64,000 bases of DNA from Saccharibacillus alkalitolerans (GCF_011090185.1 NZ_JAAFGS010000002.1:434001-498000); one strand, 5' to 3'; positions 41,893-50,009 are shown, counted from the first letter of the stretch. The notes: generated by a model from the letters alone, not told the origin. Program-made: numbers and translations.

Positions 41893-42138
41893 AAAAGACC
41901 CCGAAGGGTCTTTTCAACGTGCCTTGAAGGTCTGATTACGAGTGAAGCGAGAAGGCGGAGGGAGAAATTCAGTGGAGGAGCGCCAGCGTTCGCCTTTGAA
42001 ATCGAGAAAATTCCGCTAAAATTTGATCCTTTTTCTCGATTTCAACACGCGACCGGAATGAATTTCTCCCGCAGCCGACAAGCTTTTACAACAAATTGGG
42101 CTTTCAAGGCATATCGAAAAGACCCCTAAAGGTCTTTT
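41893..42138. repeat. Terminator-nested palindromic element, copy B
   Basis: Two 22-base hairpins (41893-41914 and 42117-42138), identical at 20 of 22 positions, flank a 202-base insert. The termini, TGCCTTGAAGGTC (41920-41932) and CTTTCAAGGCA (42101-42111), are inverted repeats different from those of copies A and C but in the same place. Inner arms GGGAGAAATTC and GAATTTCTCCC pair, and the 67-base core (41988-42054) matches copy A. It lies at the 3' end of the WG-repeat gene. Confidence 0.8.
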
Positions 42139-42176
42139 CGGCAAATGATTTCTCTACCGCAGCTTTTAAGTATTCG

Positions 42177-43304
42177 TCATGGGGTCGGATAAGCAAAAGT
42201 CCATACCCTTTGGCCCTGCTTGCCGATGTACATAATCTGTCCGTTACGGCTAACCATGGCCAGCTCCCCTTTAAAATCGTCGGCGTTATCATACTGAATG
42301 GGGATTACGACTTTTCCTTGTTTGTTAACGTATCCCCATTTATCGTTCAAGCTTACCGCGGCCAGCCCGTTATGAAAAGGTTTCACGAAATCGTAAGCCG
42401 GCTTGATCGCGAATTTGCCCGTCGTATCGATAAAACCGTATTTCTGGTAAGCATATTTGGAGTTTTTCACTCCGGCAAGTCCTTCAGAGAAATCAGGCCA
42501 ATCCGATAAAAAGTGACGGTATTCGGGGTCCTGACCTTTATCGAAAATTAATTTTCCCGTCTTATCGATATAGAAAACAGAATTCCCGTTGATAACTATG
42601 GCAGCGGCTCCGTTTCTGAAAGGTCCGGCTTCAAGCGTTCCGAATGGAGCAGCGGGATAACGAATAACCTCCCTGCCATTTTTATCTATATACACTAGTA
42701 AAGTGTCGTTCACTTGGACTCCCGCGAGTCCTTCCGAAAATTGTCCGGCTGCTTTAAATTTGGCTTTGACGATTAAGCTCCCGTTCAGGTCGATATATCC
42801 CCAAGACTTATTGATTTTGACGGCCGCCCGTCCTTCATGAAAGTCCTGCACTTCGCGGTAGGTCGGTTGAACGACCCATTTGCCCGCACGATTTATGAAC
42901 CCCCACTTGTTGTTTGCCTTCGCGGCCGCCCGTCCGCTGCTGAACGATCTTATGTCTTGGTATTTCGGAGGAATAACAAGCTTCCCCGTCCGATCGGCAA
43001 ATCCCCATAGCTTTCCTTGTTTCACGCCGATCAGACCCTCGATAAACAGATCCGTACCCAGTTCGTTTTGGTTGTACACAAGCCCTTCGATTGCGTTCCC
43101 CCCGGCATCGATAAAACCGATTTGATTCTCCCCGATAATAACGGGATATAAATCATCGCTTACCGAAGACGTCTCCGCCAAAGTGCCCGTATGGATCAAA
43201 TCCGTATGGAGCCCCGTCGAGCCTGCATGGGCCGGCCCGGACGAATTTGCCCCGATTAGCAAAAATCCGACGACACACGAGATTGTTAACATTCTTTTCA
43301 TCAT
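42177..43304 (-). CDS. Secreted WG-repeat protein
   Basis: A 375-residue protein with a signal peptide (LTISCVVGFLLIGANSSGPAHA) and seven or more WG-type repeats of about 40 residues (KLWGFADRTGKLVIPPKY, NKWGFINRAGKWVVQPTY, KSWGYIDLNGSLIVKAKF, DKWGYVNKQGKVVIPIQY), each a small beta hairpin. The family's function is unknown; in firmicutes members are exported and may bind wall or matrix. Base composition looks more AT-rich than its neighbours, possibly reflecting transfer. Its terminator region is repeat element B. Confidence 0.85.
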   Translation of the reverse strand: MMKRMLTISCVVGFLLIGANSSGPAHAGSTGLHTDLIHTGTLAETSSVSDDLYPVIIGENQIGFIDAGGNAIEGLVYNQNELGTDLFIEGLIGVKQGKLWGFADRTGKLVIPPKYQDIRSFSSGRAAAKANNKWGFINRAGKWVVQPTYREVQDFHEGRAAVKINKSWGYIDLNGSLIVKAKFKAAGQFSEGLAGVQVNDTLLVYIDKNGREVIRYPAAPFGTLEAGPFRNGAAAIVINGNSVFYIDKTGKLIFDKGQDPEYRHFLSDWPDFSEGLAGVKNSKYAYQKYGFIDTTGKFAIKPAYDFVKPFHNGLAAVSLNDKWGYVNKQGKVVIPIQYDNADDFKGELAMVSRNGQIMYIGKQGQRVWTFAYPTP

Positions 43305-43332
43305 GATTGCCTCTCCGTCACGTTTTATTCGA

Positions 43333-44382
43333 TCAGCGATTCGGTCTCCCGAACTCCGCCGCCAGAATATCCTTGATCCGCTCCGCGGCTTCTTCGGCCG
43401 TCGCAGTCCGGATCTCCAGCGTCGCCTCGGGATTCAACCGGCCCTCGGAATACTCATACTTGGGATCGTAATAGAATTCCAGCATCATCCGCACGGCGTC
43501 GGCGTACTCGCCGCTTTCCATCAAACGATGAATGTCGGCCGCGATCGGCTGGTGGATATGCTCTTTGATGCGCAGGAAAGACGCCATGCAGGCTTCGGCG
43601 TGCTCTTCCGGCCTGTAGTCCTCGATGATATGGCGAATCCGTTCCTCCATCGGCAGTTCGACGCGCAGCTGCACGCCCTGTTCCTTCTTTTTCATCAAAA
43701 AAGCCGGAACTTCCACTTTGCCGATTCGTTTGCTCTCGGCTTCGAGCAGAATGTAAGGCGCATCGCCGATCTGCATCAGGCGCTCCAGCAGCAGGGCGTC
43801 GAACGTCTTCTGATTGCGCGCTTCCACGCCGATGCCGCCGAATACGGACCCCCGGTGCCCGGCCATTCCTTCAAGGTCGATGACCGGATAGCCCTCTTCC
43901 CGCAGCCGGTGCAGAATGGCCGTCTTTCCGTTGCCGGTGTTGCCGTTCAGCACGAACGCGCGGGCATTCAGCTCGAAAGTGTCCAGCTGCCCCACGACCC
44001 ACTTGCGGTAGGCGCGGAATCCGCCGTTCAACCGATACGCGCGGATGCCCATCAGGTCGAGCACGGTCGCCGTCGTCCGGCTGCGCATGCCGCCTCTCCA
44101 GCAGAAAACGGCTTTCTGTCCTTCGACCTCTTTGAACTGCCGGACGAATTCCGGCAGCTTGGCCGAGGCGATCTGCAGGCCCCGATCTTTGGCCTGTTCG
44201 ACGCCGACCTGTTTATACAGCGTGCCGACCTCGGCTCGCTCTTCGTCGTCGAACAGCGGAATGTTCACGCTGCCCGGGATGGAGGCGCTGCGGTACTCGG
44301 ACGGGGAGCGTACGTCGATCGTCGAGATCTCGCCGCTCGCCCGCTTGGCCAAAAGTTCTTCTATCGTAATATCCTGAAACAA
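43333..44382 (-). CDS. mnmH: tRNA 2-selenouridine synthase MnmH
   Basis: A 349-residue enzyme with an N-terminal rhodanese domain, the catalytic Cys in VFCWRGGMRS, and a C-terminal P-loop domain GNTGNGKT. It replaces the sulphur of 2-thiouridine at the wobble position of tRNAs for Lys, Glu and Gln with selenium, through a geranylated intermediate. The start is TTG at 44382 with AAAGGAG about ten bases upstream; no ATG fits. It follows selD by 80 bases in the same direction. Confidence 0.9.
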   Translation of the reverse strand: MFQDITIEELLAKRASGEISTIDVRSPSEYRSASIPGSVNIPLFDDEERAEVGTLYKQVGVEQAKDRGLQIASAKLPEFVRQFKEVEGQKAVFCWRGGMRSRTTATVLDLMGIRAYRLNGGFRAYRKWVVGQLDTFELNARAFVLNGNTGNGKTAILHRLREEGYPVIDLEGMAGHRGSVFGGIGVEARNQKTFDALLLERLMQIGDAPYILLEAESKRIGKVEVPAFLMKKKEQGVQLRVELPMEERIRHIIEDYRPEEHAEACMASFLRIKEHIHQPIAADIHRLMESGEYADAVRMMLEFYYDPKYEYSEGRLNPEATLEIRTATAEEAAERIKDILAAEFGRPNR

Positions 44383-44462
44383 ATTCGTTCTCTCCTTTGA
44401 TGAGCCGCCGGAAGGCCGCCGAACGACTGCCGAACCTTTTCCGTGTCCGGCCGCCCAAAATG

Positions 44463-45512
44463 TTAAATGACGGTAATGCGGCCGGCGTTCTCGGCGGTCG
44501 CTTCGCCGATCGCCGAAGCTTCCACGCCCGCCGCTCTCAGCTTGCCCAGCAGTTCGTCCGCCTGATCGCCGGCTACGGCGATCAGCAGGCCCCCGGACGT
44601 CACGGCGTCGCACAGAATGAAGCGCCCGATCTCGTCCATCTCCTCGGGGAACGTCACGTCGCCTTCGATATGCGCGTAGTTGTTGCGCGTGCCGCCCGGC
44701 ACGGAACCGCCTTCGGCCAGTTCGCGCACCCGCGGCAGCAGCGGCACGTCGCCGGAAGAGATCACGATGCCGGTTCCGCTGCCTTTGGCCATCTCGGTCG
44801 CATGGCCGAGCAGGCCGAAGCCCGTCACGTCGGTACAGGCGTGCACGTCGTACGGCTCCATGATTTCGGCGGCCGTCTTGTTCAGCGTCGCCATCACGGA
44901 TGTGACCCGGGCGATCTCTTCTTCGCTCAGCAGGTCCTTCTTGATCGAAGTCGTCAGGATGCCCACGCCGATCGGCTTGGTCAGAATCAGCTTGTCGCCC
45001 GGCTTGGCGCCGGCGTTCGTGCGCACACGGTCCGGGTGAACGGTGCCCGTTACCGCCAGGCCGAATTTGGGCTCCTTATCGTCGATGGAATGGCCGCCGA
45101 CGAGCGTGACGCCGGCTTCGGCCATCTTGTCGCCCGCTCCGCGCAGAATATCGGTCAGGACCGATTTATCGAGCGTATGGATCGGAAACGCGACGATGTT
45201 CAGCGCGGTCAGCGGACGTCCGCCCATCGCGTAGATATCGCTGATCGCGTTGGCCGCGGCCACCTGGCCGAAGTCGTACGGATCGTCGACGATCGGGGTA
45301 AAGAAATCGAGCGTCTGCACGAGCGCCAGCTCGTCGGTCAGCCGGTAGACGCCGGCGTCGTCGCTCGTATCAAGTCCGACCAACAGGTTGGGATTGGCGG
45401 CCTGCGGAGGCAGGTTGCGCAGCACCTGCGCCAGATCGGCGGGGCCTATTTTGCAGCCGCAGCCTCCTTTGGAGGAGAGGGAAGTCAGTTTGATTTTTTC
45501 GGGTGTGGACAT
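44463..45512 (-). CDS. selD: Selenide, water dikinase SelD
   Basis: A 349-residue selenophosphate synthetase. The catalytic loop is SSKGGCGCKIGPADL with Cys, not selenocysteine, at the active position. It continues with DDAGVY, TLDFFTPIVDDPYDFG and VTGFGLLGHA. It makes selenophosphate from selenide and ATP, the donor for MnmH encoded next. No selA or selB is in the window, so the visible use of selenium here is tRNA modification. The ATG at 45512 follows AAGGAAGG. Confidence 0.93.
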   Translation of the reverse strand: MSTPEKIKLTSLSSKGGCGCKIGPADLAQVLRNLPPQAANPNLLVGLDTSDDAGVYRLTDELALVQTLDFFTPIVDDPYDFGQVAAANAISDIYAMGGRPLTALNIVAFPIHTLDKSVLTDILRGAGDKMAEAGVTLVGGHSIDDKEPKFGLAVTGTVHPDRVRTNAGAKPGDKLILTKPIGVGILTTSIKKDLLSEEEIARVTSVMATLNKTAAEIMEPYDVHACTDVTGFGLLGHATEMAKGSGTGIVISSGDVPLLPRVRELAEGGSVPGGTRNNYAHIEGDVTFPEEMDEIGRFILCDAVTSGGLLIAVAGDQADELLGKLRAAGVEASAIGEATAENAGRITVI

Positions 45513-45643
45513 GGGAACCTTCCTTTCGTCATTTCCGTTTATGGAAGCCGGACAGCCGTCCGGCGAATCGCGAAGATCGAACTCGGCGCACGGATGCGCT
45601 CCTGTCCATTCTACCACTTTTCCTCCGGCAGCGGTGCCGCTCT

Positions 45644-46033
45644 TCACGAACAGGAACTCCAAAAGGTCCTCACTGCCTGAACGAAGCTTTTCATTTCGAG
45701 CGGCTTCGTCCAATAAACGTCGAATCCCGCCCGCATTCCCTGCTCGATCTCTTCGTCCAGTACGCAGGCGCTTACCGCCCACACGGGAATAAGCAGCGTT
45801 TCCGGCCGGCGGCGCAGCTCGGTCAGCCCTTGATATCCGTCCATGCCGGGAAACTTGAGATCCATCAGGATCAGGCAGGGACTTGCGGCGCGCGCCTGCT
45901 CGAGGCCTTCCTCGACGGTGAGGGATTCCAGCAGAGTCAGCTGTGAAAGCTTCTGTTTGAACACGTGACGCATCACCAACATGTTGGAGACGTCGTCTTC
46001 GATATACAAAATCCGGTTTTTCGCGTTTTGCAA
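45644..46033 (-). CDS. Stand-alone response-regulator receiver, copy B
   Basis: A 129-residue single receiver domain. RILYIEDDVSNML holds the acidic pair, LILMDLKFPGMDGY the phosphorylatable Asp, VWAVSAC the switch Thr/Ser position and VYWTKPLEM the Lys. There is no output domain. The start is probably TTG at 46033, 8 bases after AAGGAG; a GTG nine bases earlier directly abuts that site. It is the last gene of a duplicated [MpsC-like + receiver] module; its paralog is at 47013. Confidence 0.85.
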   Translation of the reverse strand: MQNAKNRILYIEDDVSNMLVMRHVFKQKLSQLTLLESLTVEEGLEQARAASPCLILMDLKFPGMDGYQGLTELRRRPETLLIPVWAVSACVLDEEIEQGMRAGFDVYWTKPLEMKSFVQAVRTFWSSCS

Positions 46034-46047
46034 CAAAATCACTCCTT

Positions 46048-46100
46048 AAAAAAAAGAAGCCGGAACAAAGGCACGCGCATGCACGTCCTCGTTCCGGCTC
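46048..46100 (-). terminator. Intercistronic terminator/attenuator before receiver copy B
   Basis: GAGCCGGAAC pairs with GTTCCGGCTTC across a 24-base loop and is followed by eight T on the minus strand. The T-run directly joins the AAGGAG ribosome site of the receiver gene. It therefore lies between the two genes of the module rather than at its end. Confidence 0.75.
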
Positions 46101-46178
46101 GAATGTTCGGCTCATCCGAAGATGTCCGATTCGCTCCCGCTTTATGAATTTGCTCCGGCCCTCCGGCCTTCCGGCCTT

Positions 46179-46859
46179 TCAGACATCGAATCGGCAGACG
46201 ATGATGCTGTCGTCCCGATCGAAGTCCCAATCGATATACAGGTCCTGCAGCGGCCTGCGCACGGCTCTTCCGTAACGAGCGTCCTGCCACAGCAACCTCT
46301 TTTCAACCTTGCGCTTGGCCGTCTTCATGACGTCCGTATAACCGAGGTTGTTAAGTTCTTTTTCCAACAGAATCGCGATTCCTCTTCGGAAAATCAGCAG
46401 CGTCCGCGGATCGACCCACCAGGATTCGATCGTGCTCGGCTTTGCCTGCGTCTTCGTCAGCACTTCGACGGTCTGCCGATGCACTTCTTCCTTGCCTTCG
46501 TAATCCCGGACGGTACTCAGTTCCTGTTCGAACAGAGCGACGATTACGCCGGAAGCGTCATCCAAGTTCCAGTCGTAGAAGACTTTCGTCTGCCGAAACC
46601 CGAGCGCTTCTTCGAAAAAGGTCTGCAGCTCCGGTACCAGGGACTTCATCATAAGCTCCCGGGCGTATCTCAGCGTCTTCTCCTCTTTCTCGGCAAGCAG
46701 AACGTCTTCCATGGGATTCAGGAATCCCTTAAAATGAAGCACGACGCTGCGGTCATCCAGAGCGACTCCCAGCACTTCGGGTCCCTTGCCGAAGCGGCTT
46801 CTGAGCAGTCGGCCCGCATGACCCGTAATCAGCTTGATTTGATCCTTTTTGTTCATCAT
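46179..46859 (-). CDS. Two-domain MpsC/DUF2294-like protein, copy B
   Basis: A 226-residue soluble protein containing two related halves of about 110 residues. The first has SRFGKGPEVLGVALDDRSVVLHFKGFLNPMED, matching the DUF2294/MpsC pattern; the second (SWWVDPRTLLIFRRGIAILLEKELNNLGYTDVMKTAKRKVEKR) looks like a diverged copy. DUF2294 has been linked to a membrane-potential generating system, but no membrane partner is here. Its paralog at 47575 has exactly the same length. It is followed by a hairpin terminator and then a stand-alone receiver gene. Confidence 0.7.
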   Translation of the reverse strand: MMNKKDQIKLITGHAGRLLRSRFGKGPEVLGVALDDRSVVLHFKGFLNPMEDVLLAEKEEKTLRYARELMMKSLVPELQTFFEEALGFRQTKVFYDWNLDDASGVIVALFEQELSTVRDYEGKEEVHRQTVEVLTKTQAKPSTIESWWVDPRTLLIFRRGIAILLEKELNNLGYTDVMKTAKRKVEKRLLWQDARYGRAVRRPLQDLYIDWDFDRDDSIIVCRFDV

Positions 46860-47012
46860 GTCTAGGTTACCTGTACTTCACTTCCCCAAGGTATACCCGG
46901 CGTTCAGGATCTGGGTGCTGGCGGCGTGGCCGAACGTGAGCATTCCCCACCAGTATACACCTATTTCGCGCACATTGGTCAAACCAGGGCCGAATTCCGT
47001 ATTTTTCCGGCT

Positions 47013-47411
47013 TTATTTTTCGGCCGTTTCCGGTTCCAGCGCTTCCTCGACCAATCTGACGAAACTTCCCATTCCGAGCGGTTTTTTCAGATACTTCTGA
47101 AATCCCGCTTCCAGTCCCTGCTTTACGTCGTCGTCGAGCGCGCTTGCGCTAACCGCCCATACCGGAATAGATGTCGTGTTCGGATCGGAACGCAGACCGG
47201 CCACTCCCTCGTACCCGTCCATGTCGGGCAGCTGAATGTCCATCAGAATCAACTTCGGACGGTGCAGACGCGCGAGCGCCAGCCCTTCTTCCACATTCCA
47301 GGCCTCCAGCAGGGTAAGCCGGGGCAGTTTCTTCTTGAATATATGCCGCATCAGCAGCATGCTGGAACGATCGTCTTCAATATAGAGCACGCACATCGCA
47401 TCTTTGACCAA
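47013..47411 (-). CDS. Stand-alone response-regulator receiver, copy A
   Basis: A 132-residue receiver domain closely related to the one at 45644 (LYIEDDRSSMLLMRHIFKKKL, LILMDIQLPDMDGYEG, IPVWAVSASALDDDVKQGLEAGF, YLKKPLGM). The start is TTG at 47411 with AAAGGAGGG upstream. It has no DNA-binding or enzyme output. The closest gene upstream is the MpsC-like copy A, and the arrangement is repeated by copy B. Confidence 0.87.
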   Translation of the reverse strand: MVKDAMCVLYIEDDRSSMLLMRHIFKKKLPRLTLLEAWNVEEGLALARLHRPKLILMDIQLPDMDGYEGVAGLRSDPNTTSIPVWAVSASALDDDVKQGLEAGFQKYLKKPLGMGSFVRLVEEALEPETAEK

Positions 47412-47429
47412 GTTGACCCTCCTTTGTCC

Positions 47430-47477
47430 AAAAAAATAGGCCGAAGAAGAGGTGCGCCCGCACCCTTTCTTCGACCC
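47430..47477 (-). terminator. Intercistronic terminator/attenuator before receiver copy A
   Basis: GGGTCGAAGAAAGGGTGC pairs with GCACCTCTTCTTCGGCC (short mismatches) around a GGGC loop, then seven T, then ten or so bases to the ribosome site AAAGGAGGG. This is the same position as the terminator in copy B, with unrelated stem sequence. Confidence 0.7.
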
Positions 47478-47574
47478 GATTGATCAGCGCATCCCGCGGG
47501 AGTCTGAATCGTTGCCGATCGTATTCTTTTCCGAACTTGCCCGAAACCGCGCTTATGCGGCTTCAGGCAGGCTT

Positions 47575-48255
47575 CTATTCCTGAAATATGTAAATGACGA
47601 CGCTGCGATCGCGATCGAAATCCCAATCCGCGTACAGATCCGTTAACTTTTTGTTCAGAATGGCGCCGGCGTTCGCGTCTTGTTCCAGCATGCGCTTTTC
47701 CAGACGACGCTTGGTCGCTTTGAGGACTTCCGTATAGCCCAACTCGACCATCTCTTTTTCCAGCAGTACGGTTATACCCTGTCTAAAGACCGCCAACATT
47801 TTCGGGGTGACCCACCAGGAGTCGATGTGTTCCGGAATTTTTTGGATCGCGGCCGTCACGTTGACGACTTTTTCGTGAACGTCCTCTTTGCCCGGATAAT
47901 CTTCCTGGCTGTCGAGCGCCGAACCGAACATACCGACGATCGCTCCGGACGCGTTATGAACGCCCCAATCGTAATAAAACTCCGATACGTTCAAATCCGC
48001 GTTTTCCTGCAAAAAAACTTTGAGTTCCGGCAGCAGCGATTCCATCAGGAGCTCGCGCGTGTAACGGAACGCTTTTTCTTCTTCCTGCGTCAGCAAAAAC
48101 TTCTCCACCGGTCCCATGAAGTTGCGCAGATGGAACACGATGCAGCGCTCGCACAGAAAGACGTTTACCGCTTCGGGGCCCTTGCCGAAACGATTTCTCA
48201 GCAGCTTTCCGACGTAACTCGTCACCAGGCTGATTGTTTCTTTTTCATTCATCAT
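47575..48255 (-). CDS. Two-domain MpsC/DUF2294-like protein, copy A
   Basis: A 226-residue protein, paralog of 46179-46859. Shared blocks include LLRNRFGKGPEAVNVFL, FMGPVEKFLLTQEEEKAFRYTRELLMESLLPEL, FYYDWGVHNASGAIVG, DSWWVTPKMLAVFRQGITVLLEKEMVELGYTEVLKATKRRLEKRM and DLYADWDFDRD. The ATG at 48255 gives the same length and start as the paralog (MMNxK); the open frame extends 29 residues further but without matching sequence. It is the first gene of the duplicated module. The ribosome site is weak in both copies. Confidence 0.72.
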   Translation of the reverse strand: MMNEKETISLVTSYVGKLLRNRFGKGPEAVNVFLCERCIVFHLRNFMGPVEKFLLTQEEEKAFRYTRELLMESLLPELKVFLQENADLNVSEFYYDWGVHNASGAIVGMFGSALDSQEDYPGKEDVHEKVVNVTAAIQKIPEHIDSWWVTPKMLAVFRQGITVLLEKEMVELGYTEVLKATKRRLEKRMLEQDANAGAILNKKLTDLYADWDFDRDRSVVIYIFQE

Positions 48256-48416
48256 CAAACACCGGCCCAGCTTGTCAAGATATGCCCAGAATTCGGACAC
48301 ATCGGCTCTACGACCTAGGTGAAGCAGCCGAATAATGAGCATTCTAAACCAGTATACTGTAAGTTTCCTGAAGAAGCGATAGCAAAATTAGGAAAACTTT
48401 TAGATAGCAAGCGTAA

Positions 48417-48451
48417 AAAACGATATCGTTTTGCGGCGGTTATGCTATAAT
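48417..48451 (+). promoter_or_regulatory. Extended -10 promoter with palindromic operator
   Basis: TGCTATAAT (48443-48451) is an extended -10, which tolerates a poor -35. The perfect palindrome AAAACGATATCGTTTT (48417-48432) sits across the -35 position, a typical repressor or activator site. Which regulator binds is unknown. Confidence 0.55.
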
Positions 48452-48494
48452 TGGCGTTTGTAAAGCATATTCGACAACAGGGGGTTTTTGTAAC

Positions 48495-49574
48495 ATGTCT
48501 GCTGCTTCTTCGGCTTCAGGCTCCCATTCCCAACGCAACAAAGCAATCCTGCTTGCCGCCGTATTTATTTTGATCGCGGCTGCGGGGCTTTTTTATGTGA
48601 AATGGTGGCCGTATTACCATAAAGCGTTCAAGGCGGCGGCCGATCATTCGATCGGATCGTCGATTCTCGGCGAAGGCGGGCAAGCCGCGCCTTCCTGGGC
48701 CGCGGCCTGGGACTATGCCGTCGTCTACTTCAAAGCCGTCTGGAAAGCCGCCGTGCTCGGTATCCTGCTCGGTTCGCTCGTGCAGGTGCTGCTGCCGGCG
48801 CAGTGGCTGCTCAAGACGCTCGGCAAAACGTCGTTCGGCAGCACGCTCGCGGGCGGAGCGGCCGGCTTGCCGGGCATGATGTGCTCGTGCTGCGCCGCTC
48901 CGATCGCCGTCGGCCTGCGCAAGAAACAAGCATCCGTCGGCGCCAGCCTCGCCTTCTGGATGGGCAATCCGACGCTTAACCCGGCGACGCTGATCTTCAT
49001 GGGCTTCGTTCTCTCATGGAAGTTCGTGGCGCTGCGGATCGTCTTCGGCATCCTGCTCGTGTTCGGGGTCAGCTACTGGGCGAACCGCTTTGCCCCGGAA
49101 GCGAAGCTGCCGGAAGAAATGCAGCCGGAACCCGAAGGGACGCTGACCACGGCTTCCGCCGCGCCGGAACAGCCGCTGCTGCTCCGCTGGATCAAGAGCG
49201 TGGGCAGCATGGCGCTGACGCTCGTGCCCGCTTACTTCATCTTCGTGCTGCTGCTGGGCGCGGCGCGCGTATGGCTGTTCCCGGCCGGCGGAATCGAAGG
49301 CGGGAATCAGCTGCTGCTGATCGCCGGATTCGCGATCGCGGGCATGCTGTTCGTCATCCCGACGGCGGCGGAGATCCCGATCGTGCAGTCGTTCATGGCG
49401 CTCGGCCTCGCAGGCGGACCCGCAGCGGCGCTGATGTTCACGCTGCCGGCCGTCAGCCTCCCTTCCCTGCTGATGGTATCGCGCTCTTTCCCGAAAAAAG
49501 TGCTGCTGTTCGTCGCCGGTTCCGTCGTCGTGCTGGGCGCGCTCTGCGGACTGGCGGGAATGTTGATTTTGTAA
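48495..49574 (+). CDS. ArsP/YraQ-type permease (DUF318)
   Basis: A 359-residue polytopic membrane protein with eight or so helices. The family-defining LPGMMCSCCAAPIAVGLRKK loop with adjacent Cys residues and the FWMGNPTLNPATLIF motif in the first half, and a matching IPTAAEIPIVQSFMALG in the second, are those of PF03773 permeases. ArsP members export trivalent organoarsenicals; others are of unknown substrate. The N-terminal half has a single periplasmic helix extension. ACAGGGGG precedes the ATG. Monocistronic; its terminator is the one interrupted by repeat element C. Confidence 0.82.
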   Translation: MSAASSASGSHSQRNKAILLAAVFILIAAAGLFYVKWWPYYHKAFKAAADHSIGSSILGEGGQAAPSWAAAWDYAVVYFKAVWKAAVLGILLGSLVQVLLPAQWLLKTLGKTSFGSTLAGGAAGLPGMMCSCCAAPIAVGLRKKQASVGASLAFWMGNPTLNPATLIFMGFVLSWKFVALRIVFGILLVFGVSYWANRFAPEAKLPEEMQPEPEGTLTTASAAPEQPLLLRWIKSVGSMALTLVPAYFIFVLLLGAARVWLFPAGGIEGGNQLLLIAGFAIAGMLFVIPTAAEIPIVQSFMALGLAGGPAAALMFTLPAVSLPSLLMVSRSFPKKVLLFVAGSVVVLGALCGLAGMLIL

Positions 49575-49617
49575 GCCGGAGTTCAGCGGAACGGGCCTTT
49601 TGGCGAAAAAACGATGA

Positions 49618-49878
49618 ACGGTCGCTCCTTGGTGGAGCGGCCTAGAGTGTCGAGAAAGTCCAGTACGTAGAAAATCCGCAGGGACTGCGGAGGAAATTCG
49701 TTCCGGTCGCGTGTTGAAATCAGGAAAAAGGATCAAATGGTAAAGGAATTTTCCCGATTTCAAAGGCGAACGCTATCGCTCCTGCACTGAATTTCCTCCC
49801 CTGCTTGTCGGCTTTTCATTAGATTAGACTTTCTCGACAAGTTGACGGCCGCTCCTTGGTGGAGCGGCCGTTTTTTTT
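49618..49878. repeat. Terminator-nested palindromic element, copy C (inverted)
   Basis: Two 25-base copies of the local terminator stem (49618-49642 and 49845-49869), identical at 24 of 25 positions, flank a 202-base insert; the right one leads into eight T. The insert has perfect 13-base terminal inverted repeats TGTCGAGAAAGTC (49648-49660) and GACTTTCTCGACA (49827-49839). The 67-base core (49705-49771) is in the opposite orientation to copies A and B. It follows the permease gene. Confidence 0.85.
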
Positions 49879-50009
49879 CGAAAAAGGAACCCGTTCCGTC
49901 GTTCCGGCTTGCCCCTGTTCGGAAGCGGGGCGTACAATGAACAGTAGAGCGAACGACGCGGAAACATGAAGGCAGCGCATCGCAAAATCGAAAAACGCGG
50001 GGTGAGCGA

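Noticed and set aside
45440-45480. Selenocysteine codon in selD
   Set aside because: The active-site stretch reads CGCK with ordinary Cys codons; no in-frame TGA is present.
45513-46115. Fused longer SelD with an N-terminal extension
   Set aside because: The frame stays open upstream of 45512, but the sequence is the antisense of the receiver gene. AAGGAAGG and the family start place SelD at 45512.
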